Assembly: GCA_003344405.1 (NCBI GenBank)
Contig: NOWV01000245.1
Location: forward strand, 1-64,000
DNA length: 64,000 nucleotides
Source: Trichoplax sp. H2
Lineage: Eukaryota > Placozoa > Uniplacotomia > Trichoplacea
Reading direction: 5' to 3'
Part shown: in pieces, positions 11,151 through 24,370 of the stretch
Layout: the number at the start of each line of letters is the position of its first letter
How positions within the stretch are numbered: the first letter of the stretch is position 1
Position numbers and translations under genes: made by a program
The notes under the pieces: model-generated
The model's input: only the letters and a program-made list of their open reading frames with translations
Databases searched by the model: none
Told to the model about the DNA's origin: nothing

Positions 11151-11873
11151 TTAATTAAATTTAACTTTGAATAAAATTTCGCCAACTTCCATGACTTGAT
11201 TTTCAAATTCATGTCTTTCAGTAATCGAGCGTTCAATGAGTTCGACACTTGCTAGAGGCTTAAAAGCGATATAAATACCCTCTTCAGCAGTAGGGATATC
11301 GTGATTTGCATCGCCTTCACTGACAATCTCATATTCTGAAACTGCGACTAAAACAGTAGCCGAACTAGTCAATAAAGTGCTCATATGTTGCACATATTCA
11401 GCTCTGCGTTTCATGGGTACCGAATTAAATGCTCCTCTGTCCCAAACGCTGTCCAATGGATAACCAACAATGCGTGGCGACAACTGGTAATGATCGCATT
11501 GAAATATTCTAATATCTAACTTTTCATCTTTACTGCAATATACGTTGCCATCAATGCCATCTAGAGCACGTATCTCATAAGGTATTTGATTTTCGGTGAA
11601 AAAATTTTGGCAAGCAAAAGCGACACATTCAGAGCCAACCACAGAGCATCCTTTTCGAGCAAGCCATAATAAATCCAACGAGTTACCACATAAAGGTACA
11701 AAAACACGATTATGGCGATCTGCTTGAATAATCATCTCATGGAATTTAACCATCATGGGATGAAATTTGGACGTCATACTGCCTAATTGGCCATCATTCC
11801 ACATCTTTTCCCAATCTTGAACTGTATAACTATCGTATTCATTGAATTCATCAACAGTCATTGGTTGCGCCAT
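11151..11873 (-). CDS. TPMT-like S-adenosylmethionine methyltransferase, copy 3
   Basis: Single-exon gene, 240 aa, on the opposite strand from copies 1 and 2 and clearly more diverged. It has the SAM-binding loop NRVFVPLCGN, the strand-2 motif VVGSE, and WDRGAFNSVP, so the TPMT-family fold is complete. The start is an ATG giving MAQPMTVDEF, which aligns with MALKMTVEEF of copy 1. It is head-to-head with GLRX3 (784 bp between start codons), so the two may share a promoter region. The equal length of all three copies and the shared lack of introns point to expansion from one intronless ancestor. Confidence 0.9.
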   Translation of the reverse strand: MAQPMTVDEFNEYDSYTVQDWEKMWNDGQLGSMTSKFHPMMVKFHEMIIQADRHNRVFVPLCGNSLDLLWLARKGCSVVGSECVAFACQNFFTENQIPYEIRALDGIDGNVYCSKDEKLDIRIFQCDHYQLSPRIVGYPLDSVWDRGAFNSVPMKRRAEYVQHMSTLLTSSATVLVAVSEYEIVSEGDANHDIPTAEEGIYIAFKPLASVELIERSITERHEFENQVMEVGEILFKVKFN

Positions 11874-12657
11874 GATGTCAATAATTTCGTGTGGATTCTA
11901 TCGATTACTGTGAGACCAAAAAAGAGTGGAGATCGTTAAAACAGCTTTGGAATAGGTGTATTTATCCAATAATCTTCTACAATTTCAGCAATAAAATGAT
12001 CTTTAGCAATTGCTTATGGATCTATATGCAATTTCTTCTTCGTCCTTGTACTAGCTGGTGGATAAATAATTCGTGCAAGCAGAGAGCTTCCTTCTGGACA
12101 GGATGATAGAATACCTTTGAAAGGGGACAGACAGGACGAGCTGGACGGTGCTTGGTCATGACAATTATTTTGCTTGTAGTTACTCAAATACAGGTCACTG
12201 TTTAATGTTTTAGACTGTTGTGACAACCTCTTTGGCGATTGTACTACCAAAATTGATGTCACCTTATTCAGAGTACTGATACTGGACAGTCATTTTTTGG
12301 ATCAATATATGGATGGAGGTGACATTATTATTACACAGTCGCAGAATCTATCGATGGATACACCCGTATACATTATCGAGTAGTTCATAGTATAGCATAA
12401 TCCATTGCTAGTCGCCTCCAACACTGCTGGGTCGATGACTGTGCAAAACTACGGTTAAAAGAAAACCTCTAGTCAATTACTCAAACATAGGCTGGAATAG
12501 AAGGTTGTGACCATGACTACCAAGTCCATTCCTATAAGAAATCGATCAAATCCGTCAGCATTGCGCAAACGCAATGCTGACGCATTCCATCACTTCCAAT
12601 TTCACATCTTGCAAAAAGAGCAAAAGGGTCGCTGGAAGAGCAAGAAAATTCTTCATC
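11874..12657. promoter_or_regulatory. Divergent promoter region between TPMT-3 and GLRX3
   Basis: This 784-bp spacer separates the divergent start codons of TPMT copy 3 (-) and GLRX3 (+). Promoter elements were not identified. It includes a 13-bp perfect hairpin at 12553-12582. Small open frames on both strands look spurious, though one (12507-12698, +) overlaps the GLRX3 start in another frame and could act as an upstream ORF. Confidence 0.4.
12553..12582. repeat. Perfect 13-bp inverted repeat with 4-nt loop
   Basis: CGTCAGCATTGCG, then CAAA, then CGCAATGCTGACG. It ends 75 nt before the GLRX3 start codon, so it probably lies in the 5' UTR of that mRNA if transcription starts upstream. Confidence 0.85.
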
Positions 12658-15266
12658 ATGCTTGTAGTCAGTGTCAGTACGCCAGAAGAATTCAATGATA
12701 TTCTTCAGGAAGTCGGAAGGTAATGCTACAGCATATTGTAATCGTGTTGTTCTGCATGAAACGCATGTCTAGTGGGTCGACGAGCCATGCCAATCTCCAG
12801 TCTTGCTCTTAAGAATGGAGCAGTTAGAAATACAACTTGCAAATGGCTGAGCAATGTCATGCTTTATACTTTCCTATCTGGGCTATCATGATTCATAGTG
12901 AATATCAATACTATTCCAAGCTTATCGTTATATACTTTACGCAATAATCACTTCCATTCATAGTAAACTACTTGGCAACTCTGATTGTGCCTGAGTGGAA
13001 AGTATATGTACAGTACACTGTACAGTATAGCAAATATCAATCATCTGTAACCTAGACAACGATCGCTAGCTTAAGAACTGGCATGGTAGCATAATGTATT
13101 AGCTGCTAGAAGGATGCAAAGACTATGCCATGGCAGGATAAATGATGATGACATTATATTTATTATCTATCATAGTGCACTAACTGTGGTTCACTTTTGG
13201 GCGACATGGGCCGCGCAATGCTTGCAAATGAATGTTGTCTTAGACGAACTTGCCAACAAATACCTCAACATCAAATTTGTCAAGGTTTGTCTATACAATA
13301 AGACGACCCTTCTACTTCTTAATATTCTCCTAGTATTTGTAAATAGAGATAGATAATGCATTGCACTATAGATTATACTGATTAGCGTAGGCTGACTATG
13401 TTTACAATTGGGCAATTTCGATTTTAAGGATAAGACTGTTATAATGGACACGGGTTGTGGAATGATCCAACTTTCTATTGTAACATGCTATTTCAATCAT
13501 AATTTATGTCTGCCTTCTTATTGCAATCATAGATTGAAGCAGAATCTATGCCCGAAATATCACTTCAATATAATATTGCTGCTGTACCGACGTTCATCTT
13601 GATGAAGGTATAGTGCAAATAATTGGACGAATATATATAGAGATACTTGGCGATACCATTTGCACTGATATTTATTATATTATATATTACTACTGTACGG
13701 GGTATTAGGCTGCCAAAGAAATTGACAGAATTAATGGCGCTAATACCAGTTTACTAGTTACAAAAGTTGGACAACATACAAATACTACTGTGCCGGTATC
13801 CTTGGATTCTATCCAAACACCTCAAGAAACTAAAGAAGTAGGAAGAAATTGAACTTCATACCTCTAGCTTGATATCAAAAATGAACTTGCCTTATTCTTA
13901 TGTTAAAATATCTACGACTATTTATGCAGGAAGTGAACTCTAGAATTAAAAAACTGCTAAACAGTCATAAATGCATGTTATTTATGAAAGGAGTCCCAGA
14001 CGAGCCCAAATGTGGTAAGAAATACATGAGTGCTGGATCACCATTACTTTTTGGAACAATCCTTTATAAATGCTTTGGCAATGAAGATTTACTGTTTTAT
14101 TTATCTCTGTTGATATTTTTTAACTTTAGGATTTAGCCGTCAATTGATAAACATATTAAATGACCACAATGTCGATTATGGTTACTTTAATATCCTGAGT
14201 GACAATGAAATTAGGCAAGGTTTGTGTAAACGAGCCAACGGCCTTGTTATAATCTTCAAATATTTCTGCGCATGTACACGAATCGTTTTAGTGCTGAGTG
14301 TGCCAAAAACTGAAGTAGTATGTTATGTGCAGGTTTAAAGAAATACTCAGATTGGCCTACGTATCCTCAGCTTTATGTTGATGGTGAAATGCTAGGTGGT
14401 TTAGATATTGTAAAGGTTCGCTATTACTGTTTATATACTTTATGGATATTATCCGTTTTTTTTCTTTCATATCTAGTAGTTTCCTAACTTAATATATTAA
14501 GGTTAATATACGTATATAGGACATGATAGAAAGTGGAGATTTTGCGTCAATGGTACCTAAGAAACAGAATGTAAATGAGAGAATCGAAAAATTGTTAAAA
14601 TCGTCCAAAGTCCTCCTTTTCATGAAGGGATCGCCAGATGTAAAGATATTTTCTATGTACTGTAGATCATTTAGAATCGAATAGATCATGACATTGACTG
14701 CATAAAATAATGATCGTTATAGACACCGAAATGTGGCTTCAGTAAGCGTACCTGTGAAATTTTGAATGAAACTGGGTACGTTAATAGCGTTATCTATTCG
14801 TCATATACTATGATTATCGTCAGATTAATTATAGATGTATTAGTATAGTGGTATGTGGGTTATACGCTTAGTGGCTTAGCACAAAGCTCTAAGAATACCA
14901 TGCTTATCTCATTTATAGGGTAGCATATGCGACTTTCGATATCCTGGCTGATCAAGAGGTTCGAAGATATGCAACACATTTAGTAATAGTTTGATTCTTA
15001 AATTAGCTGTTGTACGTTAAAATTTTTATCTTTATCTCGATCAGGTTCGTGCTGGCTTAAAAAAGTACTCAGATTGGCCTACATACCCTCAATTATATGT
15101 TGATGGTCAATTCATTGGTGGTCTCGATATCATTGAAGTAAATCTTCTAATCTAATAATATTAATCTGACTTGATACTGATATATATTTAACCTTCTTTT
15201 CTCTCTAATTTAACCTAGGAAATGTATGAATCGAACGAATTGATCACCTGCTTGAAAGGAGAATAA
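12658..15266 (+). CDS. GLRX3: Glutaredoxin-3 (PICOT), 12 exons
   Basis: Monothiol glutaredoxin that binds a [2Fe-2S] cluster with glutathione and works in cytosolic iron-sulfur supply. Exons: 12658-12719, 13176-13284, 13533-13607, 13709-13837, 13930-14014, 14130-14219, 14333-14415, 14520-14639, 14723-14775, 14919-14958, 15045-15137, 15219-15266. All are joined by GT-AG introns and give 328 aa (human 335). Domain order: thioredoxin-like (residues about 1-110, with WATWAAQC in place of CxxC, as in animal GLRX3), linker, Grx 1 with CGFS across the exon 5/6 junction, and Grx 2 with CGFS in exon 9. Each Grx domain ends with the [16 protein letters not shown] stretch and a GGLDI motif. Start chosen because it opens the thioredoxin domain with [12 protein letters not shown]. 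Exon 4 contains an internal U12-like donor (13796). Confidence 0.95.
13007..13028. repeat. TGTACAGTACACTGTACAGTA palindrome in GLRX3 intron 1
   Basis: A single short element of the TACTGTACAGTA family inside the first intron of GLRX3. Confidence 0.6.
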
Positions 15267-15517
15267 TTGAAATTATCCAAGACCTGAATCTTATTCAGTT
15301 ATAATTGCATAACGCATGACTTCCTATTAAGTTATAACTTATCTACTGTTCTCTCATGGATGTAATGAACACAATGATTTCTTGATGAATTCTTAATTCG
15401 TATGATATCTAAGAGATAGAAATGAGTACTAATGCTTGCATTTCTACGTCAGTTACTGTAATGAATCTGTTTGTATCTAGTATAAATCATTCACAAGAGA
15501 TGTACTATTAACTTTTT

Positions 15518-15688
15518 ATGCAATCGCGGTTTTTAAACCACATACCAGCAAATATTTTACTAACCAGTCTGATTCTCAGTAACATTGCTGTTACCGTTAT
15601 TGTCTACCGTGGAATGCAGAAAATTGTAAAGAACTTAAAAACATTGGCGTCCATTCAAGAGTTTATGTACAAAATTACCCTTATGTGA
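15518..15688 (+). CDS. Candidate 56-aa single-pass membrane protein
   Basis: Short open frame downstream of GLRX3: 56 codons, ATG to TGA, no introns needed. It reads as MQSRFLNHIP, a hydrophobic segment at residues about 12-31 (ILLTSLILSNIAVTVIVY), then a basic amphipathic tail. I do not recognise a family. It could equally be a chance frame in the 3' flank of GLRX3. The hydrophobic segment followed by a positive cluster is the only positive evidence. Confidence 0.3.
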   Translation: MQSRFLNHIPANILLTSLILSNIAVTVIVYRGMQKIVKNLKTLASIQEFMYKITLM

Positions 15689-17257
15689 ATGTGTGAATGT
15701 CGATAGTAGGCATCAAATAGACATACTAGGTATCATACTGTTTGCAGCAGTATCTTGAATTGTAAAATAAAATTAGTGACAAAACGGCGTAACGGGCTTA
15801 CAGATACTGTGTAGCTTTTATAGACTACCCTATAAACTCAAGATTAATTGCTGAACCCTAATAGCAATGCACGTATAAAATATCAAATTTATTAAGGATA
15901 AAAACGAGTTTTACTTTTTAGATCTCGCTACTTTTCAGCGGGTAATTTTGCGACAAGTATGCGTAGCGCAATTAATTACGGTAACCTAAAATTTTAATGA
16001 AAACCATCAGGAATAAATATTATATTGCCCAATATATGCTATGTAACCTTTCATAAAATTTTTTACTACAGTAAATGGAGGTGATTTTATGTGCATTCTA
16101 TGTTAATACAGCACATAGATCCTCTGATTATATTAAAGCTAGTTAAGTTGTTTCAGTAACACTAGCTTAATTTAGGAAAATTCGAATACCGTTTCGGTCA
16201 ATCATAGTGCAGTATACAGTATCTACTATTTTATGACATGTATCTTCAAAAGTATAAGTAAAATTTAATAATTAAGAGTGCATTGCACAGTAACTATTTC
16301 AATTTAATAATACCTCTCGCATCATAAGTAGTCCTTTCGTCGTAACTTTTACGAAACATCATACTATAAATATAGAAGTGTTAGTGATTAAATATAAGTG
16401 ATCGCCGGGTTAGCCCACATAAACCCACTACGAAAATCTTTTTCAACGTTGATTTATCATAATTGAAATGTTCCTAAATTTCTTTTTAAAAGGCTTTATT
16501 TGAATTTCTTAATGGCAGAGCGATTGTCACGATTACACCGGAACACCACAATTTTCTTTTTCCTGTTTACAAGAAAGCAATATATTTAGTTCCCCTCAAA
16601 AGTCATTATGCAAGCAGTAAATATAATATAACTGTAGGTTAGGAGTTACTGTAAAATAGATTGATTAATAGACCTTGTTTAATTTGATTCTTTTCGGTAG
16701 ATGAAAGCTACCTTGTCTTAGCTGGCGAACTTTAGACTAGATGATTTCGAAAAAGCAAGCATAAAGTTATTTAAAGTACATTGTTATCATATTTATAGTG
16801 AATTATCGAAAAACAGCAAACCATTTTGGGCGTTTCCAAATTAGTATCGCGGCCAACCGTCTAGAAAATGCGAATTTTATCAATTATTATTCTTGTACAT
16901 GATATCTTTCCAGATATACACCATAGAAATGAGGGAAAAGTACTTTTTATCCAATGATTTGACTAAGGCAATATCATCTTTACCTTAATTACAGGAGTAG
17001 AAACGCCAAACGCACTTTTTGTAATGGAATTGACTGGATCCTATAATTCGTGAGCAAAAAATAGTATTTATGAATACATATATCAGCATGAGTCTAAAGT
17101 ATTATATCAACATATTACAACTAAATCTTACCAATCCGTTAACAACTGCACTTTGTGGAGTTTTAAACAATTTTCTGTGGAGCTAATTACAAAAATGATT
17201 AAATATTGTTAGGTGTAAAATTCATTTTAAAGTGCACATACATTTACTTTATTAGTT
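15689..17257. other. Intergenic, nothing seen
   Basis: AT-rich DNA between the 3' ends of GLRX3 (+) and ARHGAP19 (-), which converge. No repeats or open frames that I can support. Confidence 0.5.
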
Positions 17258-20200
17258 CTAAGTAACCTGAGGAGTTGCTATTGGTGTTGCATGCATTGGT
17301 CTATAAGCACTGTTTGGAGTAGCGTTGACCTATAGATATAAAGAATTTACAATAATGAATAGCTTTAATTTTCTGCATTCATAGGTACCGTATGTCTGCT
17401 ATTATAAAGATATGATCGGCTGCGACAGAAGCCGTTACAATACAAATAAACGAAAATGATATTAATTATATTAATTTATATACGATAACATGAGATCAGC
17501 CTGAAAAGACAACTTTAATCAAGTATTAACTATAAAATTACTTTAGCAAGTGATCGTTTAGCTGACATAGGAGGAGTGCCAACGTGATACTTGTCGAACT
17601 TTTTTAGCATTGCATTTCGTTGAGCCTCGTCAGGTATTTGTTTGATTTGGTCTAACAGCTGTGAAAGAGCTGCAGCAGTGTGTTGGTTTGTTTCTTCTTC
17701 ATAGTTTGTCGATTTTTTGGCTGAACTTGGTATAGCAATTTCGGCTAAGGCATCGTCCTTTCATAGATCATTGCATAGATTGGAAGGTAAATGTATTATA
17801 TGAGAAACTGATGATTACTTGAAATTTCCGGTTAATAACGTAAGGATTGCTATAGTGATGTATGATACGAATAGGTATAGCTGGTTTTTGGAAACATGAC
17901 AAACCTCTTCACTATTTTCAATTTTCTTCATATACTTCTCAATTTGGACTGAAATATCACATGGAATCTGAAGGAAAGTAACTTTGTCAATTGGTCTTAT
18001 CTATGATCATTTTCATTGCTAATAGTTTTTAAATTGGGTAAGTATGTAATAATGGTATGATTATTGGTATACCTTTAACACATTTTGAAAATTTTCAATC
18101 ATGAAGGTAACTATGCTCATGAGTAATTCAATATCATTAGCTTCTGTTGCTAGATCCTGCATAAAATTTATGCCATAAAAATATTAACTGATACCGCTAG
18201 TCTCTTCAATAAAATTTAAAGATTAATGATACTGTTGAGATGTGTAGAGACGGATGGTAAATAGATGCTCTTTGTCTTACCTTTCCGAAATGTATCATAT
18301 TCGGAGTAAATACAACAGCTAAGTTGTAAGCGGTCATTTTACTCGCTCTTAATCTGGAAATTTTATGTAATAGTCCAAGTAGTTGGTGTAAAATTTCTCT
18401 ACTTTCTGGAGACAGCAAAAGTAGTAATAATTGTAACGCTTCTAATCTTTTCCCATCATTTTGTAGCTCTACAGACAACCACAGAGAATATTAGAATAAC
18501 AATATTTACGGGTATGATGTATGTTAATAAGCTGATTGCAGATAATCAATCTTACAAATAGCGTTGTTGAAGTCATGGATTAGAGGAATTGTTATGGCGC
18601 TATGAAGTTATACATTGTGTAGATAGATACTCACCAGCAGTTTTGTAGTAAATTGAATAGTGATTTTCAGGTAAGAAGGAAACTGGTAACTCGCTAAAGA
18701 AGTTCTTTAGTAAATCTCCAACATCGAATGGCGTATACTCTCCACTTGCCAATTCCTTGCTTATATTTATATTATCATTGTCGATAAGTTCTTTAAGCTG
18801 AGCGATACGTCTTTTATTGCCTGATACGCGGAATATACCTTCCCTGTCAGCATCTAAGGAAATAATTTAATTTGTTAGCATGTAATTACTTTACTGTTAA
18901 GATTGAAAAATATACGTATAAATCTATCCTTTATTAAAATCATCTTATTGAGATTTATTTCAGAACTTGATTATGACTTGAATAATAGTATTATTAATTA
19001 GTTATTTTACTTTCACTAATAATCTTAACGGTTGAATTGATTCTAAATTTTCCTTCACTGAATTAGAAGCTGTAAGGCTAGTAGTGTTACATGTTTTAAC
19101 CAGTAATTCATTCTCATACCTTGATCTATTTATCTCAAAATAATTTACGTTACTGTCCCTGTGCTATAACTTTACAGTTATTAATGGTTAATTAATATAA
19201 TACCGAAGCCTTTGATTAATTATATATTCCATCTGTATACATGCAGTATATTACATAACTAGTATTCTTTTAGAACCGTGATTTCAACACTCTACGCGTT
19301 CGGGATGTATATGAAGAGGTTATAACTCACTTTCATGTAAGAACTTTAATAAAGGAATAATTGAATCCAAGGTCTCTTCTGCGATTGGTGAGCCGAAAAC
19401 TTTCTTACCTTGTTATAGTTATAATTTTAAAGAGCATGTTAGTTACAATTTTAAAAATAGAATATAACCAGGTGTATACGTTTATTACATATAATATGCT
19501 ACATCTAATTTTCTTGGGGCCAATACTTTACATAGTTTGACATATACATACATTAGATGAGAATTTTACATCAAATTATAGGCAAGACTGTGTAGTATAT
19601 CGCTATACATGAACAACTGCCATAGCAGCTAATCACGTTACTTTGGCAATGATGATATAATATAAGGAAATGTAACATAAAATACAAATATGAAAATAGT
19701 TCGTGAAAAGACTACTAGTTATTCAGACTAAAAGAGCTATCCAATCTGAATTATTGAAAGTGCCAACCAAGATTAGATACCTTTCGATATCTAAACATGA
19801 TATCATGGAAATTAATTACCGATATTAAACATCGTAGCTACTAACCCAGATATCTCTTGTAGTTTCGATTTAAAAGCTGATATTGACTATCCATTGATGT
19901 TTTTGTATATTAATTTTAACAATGCATTCGTCTTACTTTTGGTACAAAACAGGGATAAAATAGTACGAAATGAGATTAGCGAAGTAATGCTATTGTATGA
20001 TAAGGATGGTGTAGAAGATTAATTAATTAATGATATTATAATTATTTTTTGATTATTTTTAATTAAAGGAATATTTAGATAATAATAATAATTAACTTTA
20101 ATTTTAATATCAGCTTGGTGAATACTTATTAGATTGGACTATATTGTGGATTCAATCGTAGATATTGCTTTCATCATTGTGAAAGCTATTTTCTGATAGG

Positions 20201-20685
20201 GAATAGTTTATCATTCATTTCAGTGTAGGATTAGCTACGTCATGTATAGTACTTTATATCATGGAGTAGTTCTATACGATGCTTTATGATTGATATTGAA
20301 GTTATTTTAGGTAGAGTGAAGAAAAGATTGCTTGCCAAACAGTCTATTAAGTCACGAAATACGGTAGTTGTAGTTGCATAAAATTTGAATAAAACATCAA
20401 GCACATCTATGCAATATTTATGGCAAGAAAGATAAAATACTAACCTTTCTTGTTTGATTTTTCGCTATGATGAGCGTGGGATAGATTAAAAAATTGAAAA
20501 GATTTCTTTTTTAAAATGGCGGTTAAATTTTTACTCAAGTTACGTGTTTGATTGCCTTGATCACTTTCACATTGTAGAAATTCATCCAAATCTTCAATGT
20601 CTAATAATCGTGTTAATCCACTACAGCAAATGGTATACAATGCGTCACGATTTATATCAGTTACTCTGCATGGGCTACTCTCCAT
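17258..20685 (-). CDS. ARHGAP19: Rho GTPase-activating protein, ARHGAP19-like, 8 exons
   Basis: RhoGAP-domain protein that accelerates GTP hydrolysis by Rho GTPases; the vertebrate orthologue acts on RhoA and is needed in cell division. Exons in transcript order: 20445-20685, 19331-19408, 18635-18853, 18281-18468, 18074-18157, 17905-17967, 17542-17757, 17258-17329. Joined, they give 386 aa (human ARHGAP19 494). The RhoGAP domain starts with VFGSPI in exon 2. The arginine finger is in GIFRVSG (exon 3), and the family MTAYNLAVVFTPN motif is in exon 4. After the domain, the exon 7 segment LLDQIKQIPDEAQRNAMLKKF matches the conserved segment of ARHGAP19 that follows the GAP domain, which is why I prefer this family over other RhoGAPs. 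The intron between exons 1 and 2 is about 1 kb; the rest are short. Extra 5' exons are possible. Confidence 0.88.
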
Positions 20686-21709
20686 CGCTATTGAAAAAGT
20701 TCAAAGTACGCGTAGATATTTAATCAAGATCAATGTCTGAAAGAAGGAGAAATGGAATATTTCTTTAAAGCTTGTGAAAATAAATTTAATTTAATGAAGG
20801 ATAGCAGGAAAGGTATGTTGAAGTAAGTTTTGATCGATATTGTCGATGGTGATTGGTGATCATTAATCACTACGATGACATGAAGCAATTGTATTCACCA
20901 GTATTCTTGTAATACAGGAGCAACAAGACCGTCTGTACAAGATATATCAATGCGTGTAAATATCGCCAATAATTCTAATTAGAATAACGATCAATTCTTT
21001 CAAGTTGGATGTGTAATCGTACTATCGTCTGCAATCTCGATGCTCTCCAGCTATGCCCAGTTTGATCAAGATGTTGAACACAACGTGCAATCAAGATGAT
21101 GACCATGTAATGTATTCAATCGATTAGCGTCATGAATTACAGCTAGTAATTTCGATGTTTTTCTGCTCTAAAATAAGATGATGGCCTAAATAGTTGAACA
21201 GTCGATAGGGATGCCAATTTAGCAGCAAGCGATCATAAGTTGTTTTAAATTTCGATTGCAGAGAGTAATCTGAAGTGGTGATGGTTAATCGAGCTTGGTT
21301 TCGCTAGCAATGATGATAACTACGATCGAAGACGATAGGCTTAGGCAATACTATGCATCATGTATTTAAAATTCAAACAAACACTTGATCTTGTAACTGT
21401 TGAAGTTTAATTTGCATAGAATTTTCAATTGTATCAGTAGGAGAAACAAAGGTTGTTTACTACTTGTTGTAAATTAATGGCTAGCATCCGTTCAAATATT
21501 GCAGACACGTCGTCCTTTAGTGCTGGAACATGACTCCTAAAACTAGAGTATTGTATGCCGATGAAACGGCAAACAACAATATGACCAGTATCGTCTTCTC
21601 CTGTCGCATCGTTGATACACGCCCTCGGTTAAAAATTCAAATTTCCAAGGTTATCCAATCAATGCTCACTTTCCTCTGCGCAGACGTGATGCGTCTCACG
21701 AAGGCTAGA

Positions 21710-22140
21710 TAATGTACTGTACATTGTACGCTGTACAGTACAGTGTTAAGTACTATAAAGATTAATCTTTGCACTGTAGTCGGACGGACTCCCGAATGAC
21801 ACTGTCCAAATTTTTCGATAGTGCCATTGCTGCAGACTACTGGATAAATCGGTATATTATATGGAATTGACGTCCAAATTAGCTGCTAAGTTGGTTTGGT
21901 CTTAGGTACACAGTAGTAGAGTAGGTAAAAAATGATAATTCATTAGAATTTACTGGAGAAAAGTGGAAAAATAAGCCTTTTTACTGGTTAATGTACTGTA
22001 TACTTGTACTTGTATAGTGGACATGTGGCGTCTCTAGCTGTTTAATGTACTCCACTCTCAGTGGACAGTAAACAGAAAGAGACTACTATGTGCAGTACTG
22101 TACTGAACAGTGCATAGTACATGAATTCTGTACTGTATCT
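21710..22140. repeat. Scattered TACTGTACAGTA palindromes
   Basis: Two small clusters (21710-21745 and about 21990-22140) of short self-complementary TGTACA-centred elements, the same family as the 33-34.5 kb island. Confidence 0.65.
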
Positions 22141-22310
22141 CTATGACGACAAAGTTAGCACCTAGAGGTTTGCACATTCTTTTTTGCTTCTTAAATGGCC
22201 ACGTCGACTCTAGCGATGGACTACATGGACTAATTCTCATCATTGAGTTTGTTGAATTACTGTACGTAAAATACAATTCGACAAAACGATTCGTTTCCTC
22301 AACACCTTCT

Positions 22311-22332
22311 CAACACCTTCATCAAGGTGTTG
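22311..22332. repeat. 9-bp perfect hairpin
   Basis: CAACACCTT, loop CATC, AAGGTGTTG. It is preceded directly by another CAACACCTT at 22300, so one arm is present twice. Confidence 0.75.
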
Positions 22333-24370
22333 AAACTTCAGGATAGAAACAGTCTTCAGCGACAGATCTTGACAGCCATGCAAAGTAGCCTGAATCGCAC
22401 TTTTCTGGCTACTGTGATAATGTAACTCCATGCAATTTCTAACGGTAAGGTAGATTAATGAACTTTGCAATCAATGCTATTGTATTAATCAGGTCATATA
22501 TGCTAATTGAATCGAAAATCAATCACTTATTCCCAATTATAATTATGACCTAAATGTCGAACGGCAGATATTCTTAATTGAAGACATAGAAGAGATGAAG
22601 ATGCTATTTTTACTGTACTGTACAATCAAAATTGAGAAGAAGAAAAAAATGTGGAATCTTCATATCTTCTATCTTGCGTTATATGTGTATATATAGATTA
22701 ATTAGGAATACTAGCTGTTCAACTTTGTAAGTTCTTGTATGATAATAATCATAAATGGTCAATTGAGAGGAGTCCAAACAGTACGTATACGTTTACGCAT
22801 ATACGCAAAGTATCATCACTGAGACAGCGGCTTCCTCTAATGACAGTACTCTAGTTGAAAATGACTTACTGTAGTCATGAATGTTATTATTAATTAATTA
22901 ATCATATAATTAGTAACGCTCTACCTGTCCATAAATTTATATGTACGTATTTGAATTCTAATACAAGCTACACTCATATTAGCCATGCTAATCAACTAAT
23001 TAATTATTATCATAGAATTAGGGAACAAATCAAAACGTGGACAGCCAATTGGAGGCGTGACAGATCGTGGAGAAGATGATGATTACGCTATAGCTACTGC
23101 TCATATAGCGTGAGCAGTTGATGATATGATGCAGGAAGCCCTCCAATTTTTGGTCATTGAACCAAATCCCATGATGGCAAAAGCGTGATTAAAATCATGG
23201 TAAAATTCATCTTTCAATTGACTGCTATTGAGATTCAATATTACTTCAGTACATGCTCATGAAATGACTATCTAATACGTAGGTGTACATTACTCGTATT
23301 CCATTTCGGTACCTTAATGTTGGCAACATTTAAGGCAATTACTGCACGATTCCTTCACCTTTTCTGATTATCAATCAGTGAACGAAAAGATGATTATGAT
23401 ATTTATCAACAGAAAAACATAACCGACCTCTCCATAGGTAGCATTAGGACTACTCTCATACCTATAGAAGGTATGCTAAATGTTGAATTGTTTATATACG
23501 TTTATACTGTATACTGTTGTGTGATGAATCTTTGACTGCGAAACTAAAAGGCTTATTTACTGCTGTTACTTGGCACTGAGCATTACTAATTGTCAGTCAT
23601 GTTATTCACATTAGTAAAGTGCGTGGACTTGCGTTTATTTGCTTTTTGGTACTTGCGAGGCGTAATTTTCGAATGACTATGAAAATTATGCTCATTTGAT
23701 GTACCTATATAAATGTTACCCAATGGGACTACGGTTCCATTGGTGATTCATTTGGCGGAGCAGCGTATCAAGTACAGATAGTTGTTTAGAATGGATCATA
23801 CATCGAAAATCAGATACTCGTTTAATTGTCCAAGTGTTGAAGAAATAACATTTGAATCTCATTGCGAGTAAACATGACTATTAAATTCTTGATGTATGCA
23901 ACCATATATGTAACTAATGTCTTTATGTAAATGTTTAATCTTTAGGTATTCGTTGGGTGGTAACGTGTTGCACCTTTAACTTTCAATCTGGTATAAATCA
24001 TACTGAATGCTGAAGTAGAATTTTAAGCCTTTTGTGAAGATAGCAAGTTATCTGATAACAGCTTCTTTTACGAGATGTTTGTTCTTCCAAGTATTGCTAA
24101 TGTCCTATTATGGTAATCTTTTCGTAATCAAAGTTCGAACGATTTTGTGGTCGATAAAATCGGAGATTATATACTTACCTCTGAAAATAGAAGAATAATA
24201 AAATTGACATTTCAAACGTTATCGTGTAAGATAGTTATGAAGGTGTCAAAAACTATTTTTTAGAATTTCGTAATCTACTCATGGGATGCTTCATAGCATC
24301 TACAGATCATCGCCTTGACATCCAACATTTTATGGATGAGACCAATACCTTAATTTGCCTTGAATGCACT

